This document shows, piece after piece, positions 11,484 through 23,259 of a stretch of DNA of 64,000 nucleotides. Location of the stretch: NCBI GenBank assembly GCA_011032825.1, contig JAADJZ010000021.1, positions 1-64,000 on the forward strand. Direction: 5' to 3'. Position 1 is the first letter of the stretch. Each line of letters starts with the position of its first letter. The notes beneath the pieces are model-generated. The model was given only the letters and a program-made list of their open reading frames with translations, was not told the DNA's origin and did not search any database. The position numbers and the translations under genes are program-made. This DNA comes from Massariosphaeria phaeospora. Lineage: Eukaryota > Ascomycota > Dothideomycetes > Pleosporales.

Positions 11484-12268
11484 GGGCCGAGGCTTTGTCA
11501 AGCTTCAATTTCGACGCTACACCGATGCTGGGGTACAGATCGTGGGGCGGTTGGACATGGGCCGAGCTGCGAGGGCGAACGCTACGATTTATCAACAGTC
11601 ACACTATCGCCCGAGAGACCGGGGCGAACACCGCAGCGGCGACTGCGCATTCGCCTGGTGGGGCTTGTGAAGCCGGCATGGAATTGGTGACGCCATCCCG
11701 CGCCATGTCTGCCCGATCGTCGGCCCGGACTCGACTGCAACTCAACCCCATCCTTGACCCAAATTACCCAAACTCCACTGACGTCCAATGTACTATATCC
11801 CACCGCACCCATAGCGTGCGTTATTCCGGGGGTACCCTGTGACTCTTCAATGAACCAGATACTGTCACCAAACATTTTCCTTATCACACACCTCGCATTC
11901 CAGCGAGCGGATGGCTTGGGCAGCCCGTCGTCTGCCCAAGACACCTTCAAGGGTATCGTATATCACGGCTCGTAGCACAATCTATCAATCAGGGTATGCC
12001 TAAACACTCTCGACCGCTTAAGCATAAGTCAAGCCCTCTTGAAAGGTCGTGGCGAGTAGTGGACTCCTACGGTGGTGGGTTGAGTCGTCTGGTATACTTA
12101 ATGTGGCTCAGTTGCTCCTTCCGCCACTGTGCCTTCATACGACCACACTCTACGCCGCATCTTCGCACTTTGCTAACCCAAGCTTCGCCTCTATTTTCTT
12201 ACTGGTCTTTCTCTGCACCCTCTTGTAACGATTTAACACACACAAACAAACTTGTCCCCTTTCCTCTT
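11484..12268. other. region between regulator gene and O-methyltransferase relic
   Basis: About 780 bases holding the regulator's promoter. Near 12055 the + strand reads VVDSYGGG, faintly like the SAM-binding VVDVGGG motif of fungal O-methyltransferases, which may be the decayed N-terminal half of the relic that follows. Otherwise nothing is recognisable. Confidence 0.4.
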
Positions 12269-12785
12269 ATGGCGCATGACTTCTTTACTCCGCAACCTAT
12301 TTCGGCCGACGTGTTCCTTCTCCGGTCGATTCTCCACAACTGGCCGGATAGATACTCCGTGAGCATACTGCGTGCGCTAACCCCAGCGATGAGGCCTGGT
12401 AGTCGAGTGCTGGTGCAGGACTCCTGCTTGCCTGATCCAGGCGTGATTCCTTGTTGGAAGGAGACAGGCCCGAGGTACGCTTTGATGATGTCAAATATCT
12501 AATACACAAACGAAGACATGTACTAAGTATGCACTTAGGGATATGGATTTGATGATGAGTGCGTTTTTCAACGCGTGGGAGCGGGACGGAGAGGAGTGGA
12601 AAGAATTATTTGCGAAAGCGGAACCAAGATTCGAGTTCGTTGGAATTACGCAGTCTGAGGGATCTGCACTGGCTCTCGTCGAAGCTCGTTGGACAGGAGG
12701 GGCGAAGTGGACGATCGACGTGATCTATGTTGATACCCAGCAACTACTAAATATCGACACTAGAGAAGATATCTGTTTGATTTAG
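12269..12785 (+). pseudogene. C-terminal fragment of a fungal O-methyltransferase
   Basis: Two exons, 12269-12474 and 12539-12785, joined by a 64-nt GT-AG intron in the correct phase. They code the C-terminal part of a SAM-dependent O-methyltransferase of the type found in secondary metabolism. The blocks are MAHDFFTPQP, ADVFLLRSILHNWPD (the His is the expected catalytic base), PGSRVLVQDSCLPDPG and RDMDLMMSAFFN...RFEFVGI. The substrate-binding N-terminal domain and a clear glycine-rich SAM site are missing. A complete family member would be about 400 residues; only about 150 remain. I read it as a truncated relic. It has no metabolite cluster around it. Confidence 0.75.
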
Positions 12786-12882
12786 AGGATAATCATTTAG
12801 GACCAAACCAAGGACGGGTAAGATGTATATCGTTTCATGCTAGTGCCGTAATATCATGCCAACTTATACAGTCAATACCAGA

Positions 12883-15271
12883 TCAAGCTCCTCTTCTGAC
12901 ATTTGTGCTCATCAGAGTAATCTTCTTACCCTTCTTCTTCTTTCCTCCTATTTGTTTTTTCGGGGTTTCAGCATCACCCATAGACATCGCTTGTACTTGG
13001 GCTACCATATCCTCTTCCTGTAGTAGGTCCTTTTCCCAGCCCAGAAGCCATCCGTCGTCGTGGGCATCATGCTCTTGCGCGGCGATAACTGGCGAAGTAG
13101 AACCGATGACTGTGGTGCCCCAAACAGTGCGAGGAGCGGATGGGCTTGTCGAAGGCGAAGCAAGGGAGGCGAACCCTTCGCCCCGTCGAGAGGGCCATGG
13201 GGGCGAGGTTGAGGCGCTTTCAGCGTCCGTACCTGCACTTATATCCGGAATATTACCTGAAGCAAGAGGCTGGAAATCATCTGCCGAAAATTTCTCAGAC
13301 ATACCAGGTCGCTTCCTTCTCGCCGACGCGAATTGTGCGTACTCGTCCTTCTCCGCTCGAACCCGAGCCTTCTCTTCTCGTGCTTCCTTGTCCAGATTCT
13401 TCCTGCGCCTTTTCTCTATCTCGGGTTTGAAATGCTCAAGGACGTCAGGCGCCACGGTATCTACCCAGTCGCACTCCAGAAAGCTGACCTCGCACCCATA
13501 CGGTAGATGTGAAAGATATTTGGTCCGCTTCCTAAGGTCGTCATCAACGACATGTCCGGTGGAAACGCGCTCAACGCGCGGTAGGATAGTAGAGGGAAAT
13601 GAGACAAAATTGCCGAATGCGGCTTTCAGGATGCGAATGTCCAGAGGCGATAAATAATAGTGCAGGAGTGCTTGGTAAAAGTGATACTCAGAAGGAGTGT
13701 GGTTGTGGCCGTGTTGTTGGCGGTGGCGGATCTCAGCCAGCGTGGCTCCGATTCCACTATGGCTGGTTCTCGAAGAGTGCGATGACACTGACATTTTACG
13801 AGATGTCAAGGCACTCGCATCGCCAGTTTCCGCTGTAATAGTTTCGCGCGATTCGATGATATCTGTGGTAGTATCGTAGTCCTGTGGCGGTGCACCGAAA
13901 CTATGGCCTGATTTGGACGCATTCTGGATCAAATACATGTCCGGAACATCCTCCAAGTCGCCATGGAACACAATAGGTTGCTTTTTAGATTTTGGCTCAA
14001 TTGGTTTTGCCGGTGTTTCCGGCGGATTTCCAATCCCTTTTACCCTCTCTTTTGCTTCTTGAATGGCGCGTATAGCCTTGCGCATCCATTCCACATTATC
14101 TTCCCCAAACATGACTTCGTCTTCTTTCTCTTGCTGCCGCAACTGGCCTATCTCGGCGTCAAGCTGGTCCATCATATAGTCTTCGCCTCCTCGCATGACT
14201 CGCGCATAGTCCATCACCTCGGCGGCATGGTACCATGGGATGTCCTCGTCTTTGCTAAGAGCATCTGCTCCATCCCGTGGCATGGCCAATGTGCTTCCAG
14301 CAGGACGCAGGATTAAGCGGAGCACCACATCGCCGCCCTCGCGTGGCGGTTCGCCCTCCTGGCCCATGTACCAGCGCACCGGCCTCGTCTCCGATATATA
14401 GATGCTATCCCAGCAGAGTGGGCATTTCTTCGACCGAGCTCTCTTTTCGGGCAGCTTGCCCTCGTCCTCGGAATGCATGTAACGGATGAGACAAGGTAGA
14501 CAGAATATGTGGCCGCACTTCGCCATTCTTGGAGCTACCGGCGTCCCCAGACAGATTGGGCAAGACGCATCTTGAGATTGTGAAGATGCTAGTATCTGTA
14601 AAACGGTGTTCCAGTCCAAGTGCATGTCCGCATCGACGCTCTGGGCGCTGTAGTCGCCACGGGGGTCTACGATGAATCGGTAGTTGGCATGCACATATCT
14701 ACCACGAATCAGTCAAGCACTTTGTTACCGAGTCTCTGAAGATGGACTCGTCTTGGTCGAACGCCACAGACGTACGTACCTTGCTTTGTCGACAGCATGG
14801 TAGCCGGACCCCATGCCCCACGTCGGATTTCTCCGATAGTTTCTCCCATGCGAGTTGTAGTTGTTCTGGGGGCGGGGCGGCAGACTGAAGTTCATAAGAT
14901 GGGTGATGGAGGTCTGGCCCTTCCTGTTGTTGAAGGGACGCATGGCGAGCTGGGGGGCGGTGTTAGCGGGAGCACAGTAGCAGCGGTGGCGGTGCGAGGG
15001 CAGATGCACTGACAGACTCGACAATGGCATCCTCGTCGGCCTGCCGGAAGCGCTTCGAGGCCTTGTGCTGCTTCTTCGCCTGCTGGTTGTTCCGCGGCGC
15101 TGGCGAGGACCGGGCAGCTGCCCCCGCTCCCGCACTGCTACCCCCGCTTCGCCGCTGGCCGTAGCTGTCGCCAGTCGCGATGAAGGCCGGCTGGCTCTGC
15201 GCAGGGGAGAGCGGGCCAGAGGGCGCCGAGGCTTTGGACGAGGTGGCAATGGACGGCGGGTTCGAAGACAT
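12883..15271 (-). CDS. RNF10-like RING finger protein
   Basis: Three exons, 15271-15014, 14949-14780 and 14698-12883, with introns of 64 and 81 nt, giving 747 residues. A low-complexity N-terminus leads to a conserved block (NRKGQTSITHLMNFSLPPRP...YNSHGR) and then FIVDPRGDY just before the RING. The C3HC4 RING (CPICLGTP, CGHIFCLPC, CPLC) is near residues 180-230. Further on are a helical region, FLECDW and VLEHFKPEIEKRRR, and a Lys-rich tail (GGKKKKGKK). This order matches the RNF10 family, whose human member is a ubiquitin ligase acting on 40S ribosomal proteins during translation stress. The same role here is inference from family. It is divergently transcribed from a deubiquitinase gene (start 16258), with about 1 kb between start codons. 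An in-frame ATG at 15340 is a possible alternative start. Confidence 0.88.
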
Positions 15272-16257
15272 GGCGTGGCCACCGGTGCGGTCGGCGGCGG
15301 TGACGAGCACGGCTGCCGGTGCAGAAGCGAAAGCGACCACGGCCAGGCGGCTGCTCGCGGCGATGCAGGGCGGCGAGGGTGGAGTCTACGACGGGCGAAC
15401 AGAAGGAAAACGGCAAGGACGAGGTACGGTTTGCGGCGGCGGAGGGACTGCGGATTGGCGTTTGGGTCCCCCGGGTGGGATGGACTTGGGGGGGGGGAGT
15501 CAGACGGCCCCGGGGGCGTGCAACCTTGGGTGCCCAGGTGGCGGCGAGGGGGTCACGTGCAGCGGCAGCGGTATGGATTACCTAAGCGGCGGTCGATGGC
15601 ATCTGCGTCTCCGCTACAGTCCACTTGGTACTGAACTGGCGATTACTGCTGAACTGTCGATTACTACGGAGTACTGAACTGTCGATTACTGCCTCCAGCT
15701 CGATCGCGCCCAATGCTGCCTGCACTGAGGTCCACTCCCCAGGGCGACGTCGATTACCTACTCGCGTCCGCAGAATTGCCGGCGCACGGGCCACCTGCAT
15801 CCAGCGCTTGCTCCAACACGGGCCTGCATCGAACGAACCTCACCCTCACCCTCGCTCCCTCACTCCCTCCCCAGGCCCTCACCCTCCTCCGCCCTCTCAC
15901 CACATCTCTCGTTCCCCGCCCGCTGTCTCTGGCGGTTTCCTGCTGCCCGCCATGTCGTGCTGAGGCCATGCCCCCGCGTCCCAACTGCCCCGGCCGTTGC
16001 CTCCCCGTCTGCGACTCCGCTCTTGGCCCTCGCCGCGCGACCACCTTCGCAGCAGCCTCAGCAATCATATAACCGATCATTTGGGGCCCAACTCCCGGCA
16101 GCCGCCGCCCTCCGTCACTCTCAGCTCCAGCAACCCCGCGCACACCTCGCACCCGGCATCCAGTGCGCCCGTTCCGACCACCCGTTGCCTCACAGGTTGG
16201 CCGCTTGGTCTCGGACCGGCGCCCGACTGTGAAGGCAACACCAAGCCGTCGCCGGCC
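15272..16257. promoter_or_regulatory. divergent promoter region, RNF10-like and Ubp3-like genes
   Basis: A GC-rich interval of about 1 kb between two divergent start codons. Around 15595-15700 there is a short repeat: GAACTG[G/T]CGATTACT occurs three times in about 60 bp. The pyrimidine-rich stretch at 15835-15950 on the + strand resembles a fungal transcription start or 5' UTR for the downstream gene. Promoter function is inferred from position only. Confidence 0.5.
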
Positions 16258-19083
16258 ATGATGCCCGGCCACATGCCCCCGGCCGTGCCAATGCATCAGG
16301 CTCGCCGCCAGGGTGAGCAGTACCACTACCATATGCCTCCCCAGACACAATCGCCGGCAGCCCACAACCCCTATGCCCACGCCCAGTACCATCATCCCCA
16401 GCACTACGTGCCGCCGCACGCCTCTCCCTATCCGCCGCCACAGATGCAGCAATGGTACACTAGCTACCCGCAGCCGCAGCCGCAACAGTATGCGATGCCT
16501 CCGCGCCAGTTCCAGCCGCACAGCTCGCCGGTCGTAGTGTCCTCGCACCCGCACATGGTGCCCATGGCTCCTGTCAACCGCGCGCTTGGCCAAACGCCTC
16601 CGATTGTGCATTCGCGCACACCGCCAGCACCGCGCAATCAGACACCACAGCCGGCGCCCTTGACCCCTTCGGTGACTTCGCAGACTCACGTAGCCTTACC
16701 CACCCCTCCAATGAACCTGGCGACACCGACTCCGCCCCCGAGCACCCCGGCCGTTTCCTCATCCTCTGCGCCTCCCCCACCGCCGCAGCCTACAATGCGC
16801 ATGCCCTATTACCCGAGCTTGCCCTGGCTATCCGTCCCCGACGCGGACTTCCCCCCTAGAGCTGCACAGAAGAAGAGGCGTCGACGGGAACTGGTTCCAG
16901 CGACAGAGGAAGGCGTTGCTTTCCCATCGCGTGAGGAGGCGGTCGAGGAGCTATCCGGGACTAAAAAGGAGGAGCGGGCCGAGGACGCGGACCAGAACGC
17001 GACTGAGGAGCTCGAAGACTCGCAGGCGTCCACCATTGCCGCTACATCAGAAGCTGAAGTCGAAACTCCATCCACTTCACATCCACCCTCGGAGGCTGAC
17101 ATAACGCGTCCCGCAGCGCTATCAACCATGCCCTCTCAGCCTGCACGCGCAGCCACCCCAACTCGCTCCCACAAGCGCACAGCGACCATACCCGCAGTAC
17201 CCCTCCTCCCAATCCGTCCTGCAAAGCCAGCAAGCATAACATCTACTACGCAGAAGTCAGTCAAGTTGGCAGACAAGGAAGAGCCAAAAAAAGTGGAAGA
17301 TGCCCCCGCTCTCGCTCCGGAGGTCAATGGCAGCGCCGAGGACACTGCGAAGGCCTCACCTCCACCAAAGGCCGCACCCAAGTCATGGGCAGAGCTCCTG
17401 CGGTCCAAAGCTGCCCCTGCTTCGACACAGGCTCCTGTGGTCGTTAATGGCGCAAGTCCTACCAACGGGACCGCAGCGTCGAAGAGCAATACCCTCGCGG
17501 ATGCTCTTGGGTCCTTCTCAGTGGATTCGGATAAAAAGGTTTCTTTCCTTGAGCCCCGCGGCCTTGTAAATTCGGGCAATCTGTGTTATATGAATTCTGT
17601 ACGTGTCCGAGGTCTCGCTTCAGCACCGACTCTTGCTAACGGTCTCTAGATTCTTCAAGTTCTTGTTTTCTGCGTTCCATTCTACGACTTCCTGGACCAA
17701 GTCGCAAAGCGCGCGGTGCATAGCTTCAAATCTGAGACTCCTCTTGTAGATGCTATGTGAGTGATACACGTTCGACATCTATCATCAGTCGACTAACTAT
17801 TCCTAGGATTATGTTTATGCGTGATTTTAAAGTAATTGATTCGGTTGTTTCGGCTGAGAAGCTCCGTATGCGCTTGAAAGACACCGAGCTGGAGCAGTAT
17901 GGTGACCCCTTAGCTCCTGAGTATGTTTACGATGTTATCAAGCGACTCCCTCGCTTTGATAACATGAAGGTACGACGTCATTGGCTTCTGTTTCCCTACT
18001 CAGACTAACATCTTGCAGCGAGGTCAGCAAGAGGATGCTGAAGAATTCCTAGGCTTCCTGCTCGCCGGACTGCACGATGAATGCGCGCATGTCATCAAGT
18101 CCGGCAAGTCTAACAACAGCGGTGAACCTGTGATGTCACCTGCGAGCGATCGATCTGGTTCCCTGGATGGTGGCTGGCTTGAAGTTGGGCCCAAGCAGAA
18201 GCCCTCGATCACCCAGTCTTCTGGAACCATCGAATTCGAGACTCCGGTCACAAAGATCTTTGGTGGAAAAATTCGGTCGGAGTATCGTAAGCCGGGTGAG
18301 AAACCGTCGGTCACTCTCGAACCATATCAGCCTCTGCAACTAGACATTGGTTCTCCGAACATCAACAATATCACAGATGCCCTCAAGGGTATGACTCACT
18401 TAGAAACTCTAGATACTGCCGTCCGTGGTGCCCGCGCTTCCACGAAGCAGGTCTTCATTGAGACGTTGCCGCCTGTCCTTATACTTCATCTTAAACGCTT
18501 TCATTACGATGCAAGCGGCCCTCAGAAGATCTGGAAGAAGATTGGTTACCCCTTGGAGCTGGAAATCCCGAAAGAGGTGTTTCCTCCACAGAAGCGGGGT
18601 GGTTTCGGGTCGCGAGGCAGTCTGCCACGATACAGACTCACTGGTGTCGTTTACCATCACGGTAAGAATGCGAGCGGTGGTCACTATACAGTCGATCTCC
18701 GCCGACAAGAAGGCCGTGAATGGATCAGGATGGATGATACCATTATCCGACGCATTCGAGCAGAAGACGTTGCAGAGGGCGGTGCAGAAGAGGACCCAAA
18801 GGTTCTCGCCGCGGCGCTCGAACAGCACAAGACAGATGCTGGACGCAGCAAGAATTTCTTTGAGCAAGTTGGACTGGATGAAGCAGAAGAGAAGAAGGAC
18901 GAGGGGGGTTGGAGCCAGGTCAACGGTACCGACAAGCAGAAAGACAACAGTAAGAAGTGGAGCGGTGTGGTCAACGGCACAGCTACGCCAAATTCCACCG
19001 GCAAGAGGACACCACTTCCCAAAGAGGGCGTGAGGGACAACAAAGTGGCGTACATTTTGTTCTACCAGCGCATCGAGGCTTAA
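16258..19083 (+). CDS. ubiquitin-specific protease, Ubp3/USP10-like
   Basis: Four exons, 16258-17598, 17650-17756, 17807-17969 and 18019-19083, with introns of 51, 50 and 49 nt, giving 891 residues. The first 430 residues are disordered and rich in His, Pro and Gln (repeated QPQ, PPP), then acidic and Ala/Ser-rich. The catalytic domain opens with the Cys box GLVNSGNLCYMNS near residue 440, split by intron 1. The QQEDAEEFLGFLL block follows, then VLILHLKRFHYD, and the His box (YHHGKNASGGHYTVDL, then WIRMDD). The C-terminus ends VAYILFYQRI as in USPs. Yeast Ubp3 with its cofactor Bre5 removes ubiquitin in COPII and ribosome turnover; this role is transferred by similarity. An upstream in-frame ATG at 15997 exists, but the 16258 start fits the domain layout better. 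No defect seen. Confidence 0.92.
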
Positions 19084-19443
19084 GCACGGGCGTCAAGCTG
19101 GCGCCTCGCATCGAGGCCTTCTATGTAACTTAGGTAGACATTTACGACGTCGCTTAACCCCATCACTCCGTGGGCGACACAAAAGTTATTTCGGGCATCG
19201 GGGCAAGCACGGATCAGGTAACGCGAGGGATACAGCCGCTGCGTTTGAAGCTCATGGTTGCTATAGTGAGTGAGATGACCTAGAGCATTGTGGCACGAGT
19301 TGGGACAGGACCCTTTTATGAGGGTTGTTAGTATAGAACGAGGATAATGATGACGGCGACCATTCATATCTTTCCATGCATGCATATTTCTATTCGTGTG
19401 TTTCTTCTTCGTGATATCGTCACACTTATATGCACCTCACAGT
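19084..19443. other. convergent intergenic region
   Basis: About 360 bases between the stop codons of two convergent genes. It presumably holds both 3' UTRs. No further feature seen. Confidence 0.5.
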
Positions 19444-20560
19444 CTAACACACATCCTCAATTTCGACGTCTTCTCCGCTGCGGGGTCCCAAGTCCGATCG
19501 CAGGGTCCGATTGAAGAGCTCCTTGAGCATTTCGAAGCAGATGCCTGACAGTGCAGCGTCGTAACGGCCTTTGCTGAGTTCGTCGCGGATGAAAGCATCT
19601 ACCAAGCGGTCAGTCAACCTCTTTCTCTCCGGGCATAGCACCAGACGAATAGGAAGTTTACTTACGCTGTGCCCAAGCCGGTTCATAGAATGAAAACAAG
19701 ACGCCCGCCTCATGCAGCGTCTTGCGGATCAGATCACGACCCTCGGGTGGTACATGATTATCCAGTTTCCCAAATATCATGGCGAGTTCACCCTTGATGT
19801 CTTTGGCGCGCTTGAGCGAATCGTCGTTCTTGCCTGCGCCCAGCGTCGCGCTGTGCACGTCTGTTGCAAAGTAGCAGACGGCAGAGGAAACGCGCGGGTC
19901 GAGGGCGCAGCGGTAGGCAAGGTGGCCACCGAGGCACATACCCGTTGCTCCAACCTTACCGGTGCATGTCGGCAGGGAGAGCAGAGTGTCGATGGACAGG
20001 GTGGCATCTTCATCGTAGGCGGTCACGGTTTTGGTGATTTTCCATTCGTTGCCGGCGTCGGTGCCGGGGCCGTCGTAGGCGAGGGCTTCCGGGCCGGTGA
20101 ATTCGTGGTAGGAGGAGGGGGCTGCGACTATGTAACCTTGGGATGCGATTTGGCGGGCGAAGCGGGCGACGGGGCCGGTTACTAGGGGTACGTTAGTGGC
20201 AAAGCAGATGGGAGAAATATACACTTCAAGTAGATAGTTGACGAGAGTGCGTTGAGAAAATATGGAGCAATGACGAGTATAAGAAGATAGGAGTGAAAAT
20301 AGAGACTGGCGTTGCTCAACCTGTAACGTTCACCTCGATATTCGAGAGTAGGGCAACGCAGCCAAGTACCTTGGTAGATCTCCGAAAACACCACAACACC
20401 CGGAAACTTGGCTTTGGGATAGTTCGGAATACTCGGATGGTAGAGGAATATCCCTATGTCATCTCAGTCAGCACAGTGGTGACTTCCGTGCTGCGGTTGC
20501 CGTACTCATGTCACCGCCTGCCTTGGTAGGCACATCTATGTACGACTCTGTGATGATCAT
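19444..20560 (-). CDS. dienelactone hydrolase family protein
   Basis: Four exons, 20560-20506, 20453-20370, 20181-19666 and 19598-19444, with introns of 52, 188 and 67 nt; 269 residues. The catalytic triad of the DLH alpha/beta hydrolases is visible. The nucleophile Cys is in GATGMCLGGHLAYR, the Asp in FGKLDNHVPPEGRD, and the His in AQHAFIRDEL, rebuilt exactly across the last intron (C plus AT). The N-terminal block FPGVVVFSEIYQVTGPVARF is also typical. Dienelactone hydrolases open lactone rings in the chlorocatechol/beta-ketoadipate route; many fungal paralogues have other or unknown substrates. No signal peptide, so probably cytosolic. The 188-nt intron is longer than the others in the window. 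Confidence 0.92.
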
Positions 20561-21044
20561 GGTACTAGTGGCTTGGGTTCACTTGTGCGTAGCTTTGGGG
20601 AACTTGAAGCTGGAGCTCGGAAACGAAATGGAGTGGGATGGTGGGGTGGAGGGGCAATGCAATGGTTGGCTGCTCCGAATCGGCTGGATTGGGAGCTCTC
20701 TTGGTTGAACCTGCCCGGTGCCCCGCAACAACCTCGCCTCGTTCTTCTAACTTTGATCCTCTAGACTTCGCCCCAATCCTTCGTGTCTCACGTCTCGTAT
20801 CTGCGTCAATATGAGTTGCTTCCATTCTTCTTGCCACCCTTATATTGCTTGTCTAAACTTCGCCGTCGGCACTAATAGAAGGTCTACCACCGTACAATCT
20901 AGAAACAGGCTAAATATAAACCCGTACGCCATCATCCCGAGACCTGAGGCGATTGATAAACCTAGTGCTTACCAGATCATACGGCACAGTGTGTTGCGCG
21001 CCTAAGTACCCAATTCTCTGGCAACCTTGTTTCAGAATCTCAAA
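20561..21044. promoter_or_regulatory. divergent promoter, dienelactone hydrolase / aspartyl-protease-like gene
   Basis: About 480 bases between two divergent start codons. No motif stands out enough to name. The short open stretches in it have no support. Confidence 0.4.
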
Positions 21045-22347
21045 ATGCTGTCGTCATTTTTTCTCGTCGCTACTCTACTCGTGGTCACTGTTTTCGGCGC
21101 CACCATCATCCCCGGTACGAGCTCTGCGAAGTACCAAACACATTCTAAAGACCAGGAGATTCTCAATGATGGACCGTCGAAGCAGAAGTTTGTTGCTCCT
21201 ATTGTCGTAAGAAGACAGGGTCTGTTCTGGTGCCATGTTACTGACTTTGCCTCTTTTAAAGTCATTTAATGCGGGATTGGATATGCTACATCTAATATAC
21301 ATCACGATTGGTACACCACCTCAGACCTTCAACGTTTCCCTCTCCTTGACTGAGAGCGCCTTCTTCGTTCCGTCCATAAACTGTTCAAGTAATGTGTAAA
21401 TCTGTTCCGAGCTGCAAGCTCATCATCAATACCAGTCAAATCAATCTTCTACCTACGAAGAACATGGCGAATATGCTCGTTCCGATTACTGGATGGAAAT
21501 CTACATCGGTTATACTGCTCGAGACAGTGTTTCTATTGCCGGACTGGATATTGAGAAATATGCTTACCAAGAGTACACGGAAATGCGACAAGGCTTGGTG
21601 CTTGCAATCAATTGGGGATTCGACGGTTTGCTAGGGCTTACGCCACCTTGGAACACAGACTCGATCGGATACCCGACCTACACGTCTCGTCTCTTACAAC
21701 AGGATAATCTCGAAGAGAAAGTGTTCTCAACTAAGTTTCCACGGTTTTTACATGAGGAGGGAGAATTCATGGTCGGCGACTCAAATTCCGATCTTTACAC
21801 GGGCGAGTTTCGGACAATCAAGGCATTGGATGACGCCGAAGGTCCTGGGACGTACGAAGGCCGCTGGAATGTGCCCATCTCCAGTATAACACTCAATACG
21901 AGCCTCCCGCTCCGCTTACCCACGCCGAATTGCACGGCAGTGCTTCTCTCGGAGGCTATCCTGGCCCTCCCACGCCAATTTGTCCAGAACTTTACCGAGA
22001 TCATAGGCGCGGAGCCGTTCTCTTGGTGGTGGCAAACCGTCCCCTGTGACCGGCGTGCTTATCTACCAGAACTTACGTTCGAGATTGGGGGTCACAATTT
22101 CTCGATTAATGCATTCGACTACACGTTTGAATGGGAGGTACCGCGTGATGGATACGGAATAATGTGTGTGCTTGCCGTTGAGGGTGGAGAAATGGATGGG
22201 AACGACTGTATTGGGCTTGGCACACCGTTCTTGAAGGGATTCTACGAAAGATTCGATTTGAAGGAACGGACAATTGGGTGTAAGTTTTTTGTTGGCAAAA
22301 GTGAGAGGTACAGCTAACAGCTTTTAGTTGCGGAGCTCAAGCGATAA
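21045..22347 (+). pseudogene. aspartyl-protease-like secreted protein lacking both catalytic Asp, with one stop
   Basis: Exons 21045-21206, 21262-22279 and 22328-22347 (introns 55 and 48 nt) make 400 codons in consistent phase. A signal peptide (MLSSFFLVATLLVVTVFG) and a short pro-region lead into IYITIGTPPQTFNVSLS, the start of an A1 pepsin fold. Where pepsins have DTG, this one reads TES (LSLTESAFFVPS); the second DTG is replaced by SEA (AVLLSEAILALP). Other fold blocks remain: FDGLLGLTPPW, GLGTPFLKGFYERFD and the end RTIGFAELK. An in-frame TAA at 21397-21399 (codon 100) would follow from CAA by C to T. I call it a pseudogene because of the stop. The lost Asp residues suggest it was already a non-catalytic family member. 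No intron that removes the stop while keeping frame was found. Confidence 0.72.
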
Positions 22348-23259
22348 GGTACTGTTTCACATCGACAGCATTTTGCACCTTTACAAGCCGTGCTTACTAT
22401 AACAACGTTGCGTATTCACATGAGGTGGACACGGCGCGATCCATCGCATACCGTACTATCGGCAGCATATTGCAAGCTAAACCGACGTAAAGCTCCTCAA
22501 GATTACTAATGAATAACAGTTCTGATAGGTTTGTTATGCTGCAAAGAAAGCGTCTTTCTCTGTATAACATTCCGAATCAGAAACAGAATCACCCATACCT
22601 GGCCTGGGTGTATATCCTCTCCACGAGGTCTCATACAGGTAATTTTCGAGCTCATATGAAGCCGTCTTACAGGTTTGTTTGAGCCGAAGTCTGGGCAGAT
22701 GGTAGTGCATACGTCATCGAGAATCCGGGTTAGGAGAAGTTGCCGGCTAGGACGGGGTGAACGACGACTAATATGAGAGCATATGCTCTTGCGGAAACTA
22801 GATCTCCAGAACTAAGGCTGAACACGCTACGTTGTAACTAATGCGCTATCTACAACTTATATTTTATGTTGTGTGTTGTAACATCAATTAAACGCCGTAT
22901 ATAGAACTGTAGCTTTCTATAGTTATATTGCTGCGTTAGAAGATCCTTTCAGCTCACGCTGCAAACAAATGAGGCTCTCCGCAGCAAGTTTGAGCTTTGC
23001 GAAAACTTTCTCTGTGATTTTTTTAGGGCACTTGGATTCATCTCGTTAGTTCCGGAGATTCCGCTTCCGCAAGAGCATGTGGTAGATGCAGCCTGCCAAG
23101 GCGCCCCTTGTCCAAAAGGGTAGCGAGCAATTCCGAGCGCCGAGCGAGTGGCAGCGGCATTTGTTAGCGACCCCACCACTGCCACTCCCTCCGACCTTTA
23201 AAGCCTGCACAAGACCCGGAATCTGGAGAACAGCTTATGCCTCCAACCCGAAGTCAATC
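22348..23259. other. intergenic region upstream of MetAP2 gene
   Basis: About 900 bases, moderately AT-rich between 22840 and 22930. It includes the 3' flank of the aspartyl-protease-like gene and the promoter of the next. A GC-rich stretch (23050-23220) lies just before the MetAP2 start. No gene recognised. Confidence 0.45.

Noticed and set aside
15754..16689. 311-codon open stretch antisense to the deubiquitinase N-terminus
   Set aside because: Mirror of the GC-rich, low-complexity His/Pro/Gln coding region; Arg-rich product with no motif.
21387..21440. Hidden intron to remove the TAA in the aspartyl-protease-like gene
   Set aside because: The available GT-AG pairs give introns of 25 or 47 nt that are too short or restore the wrong phase.
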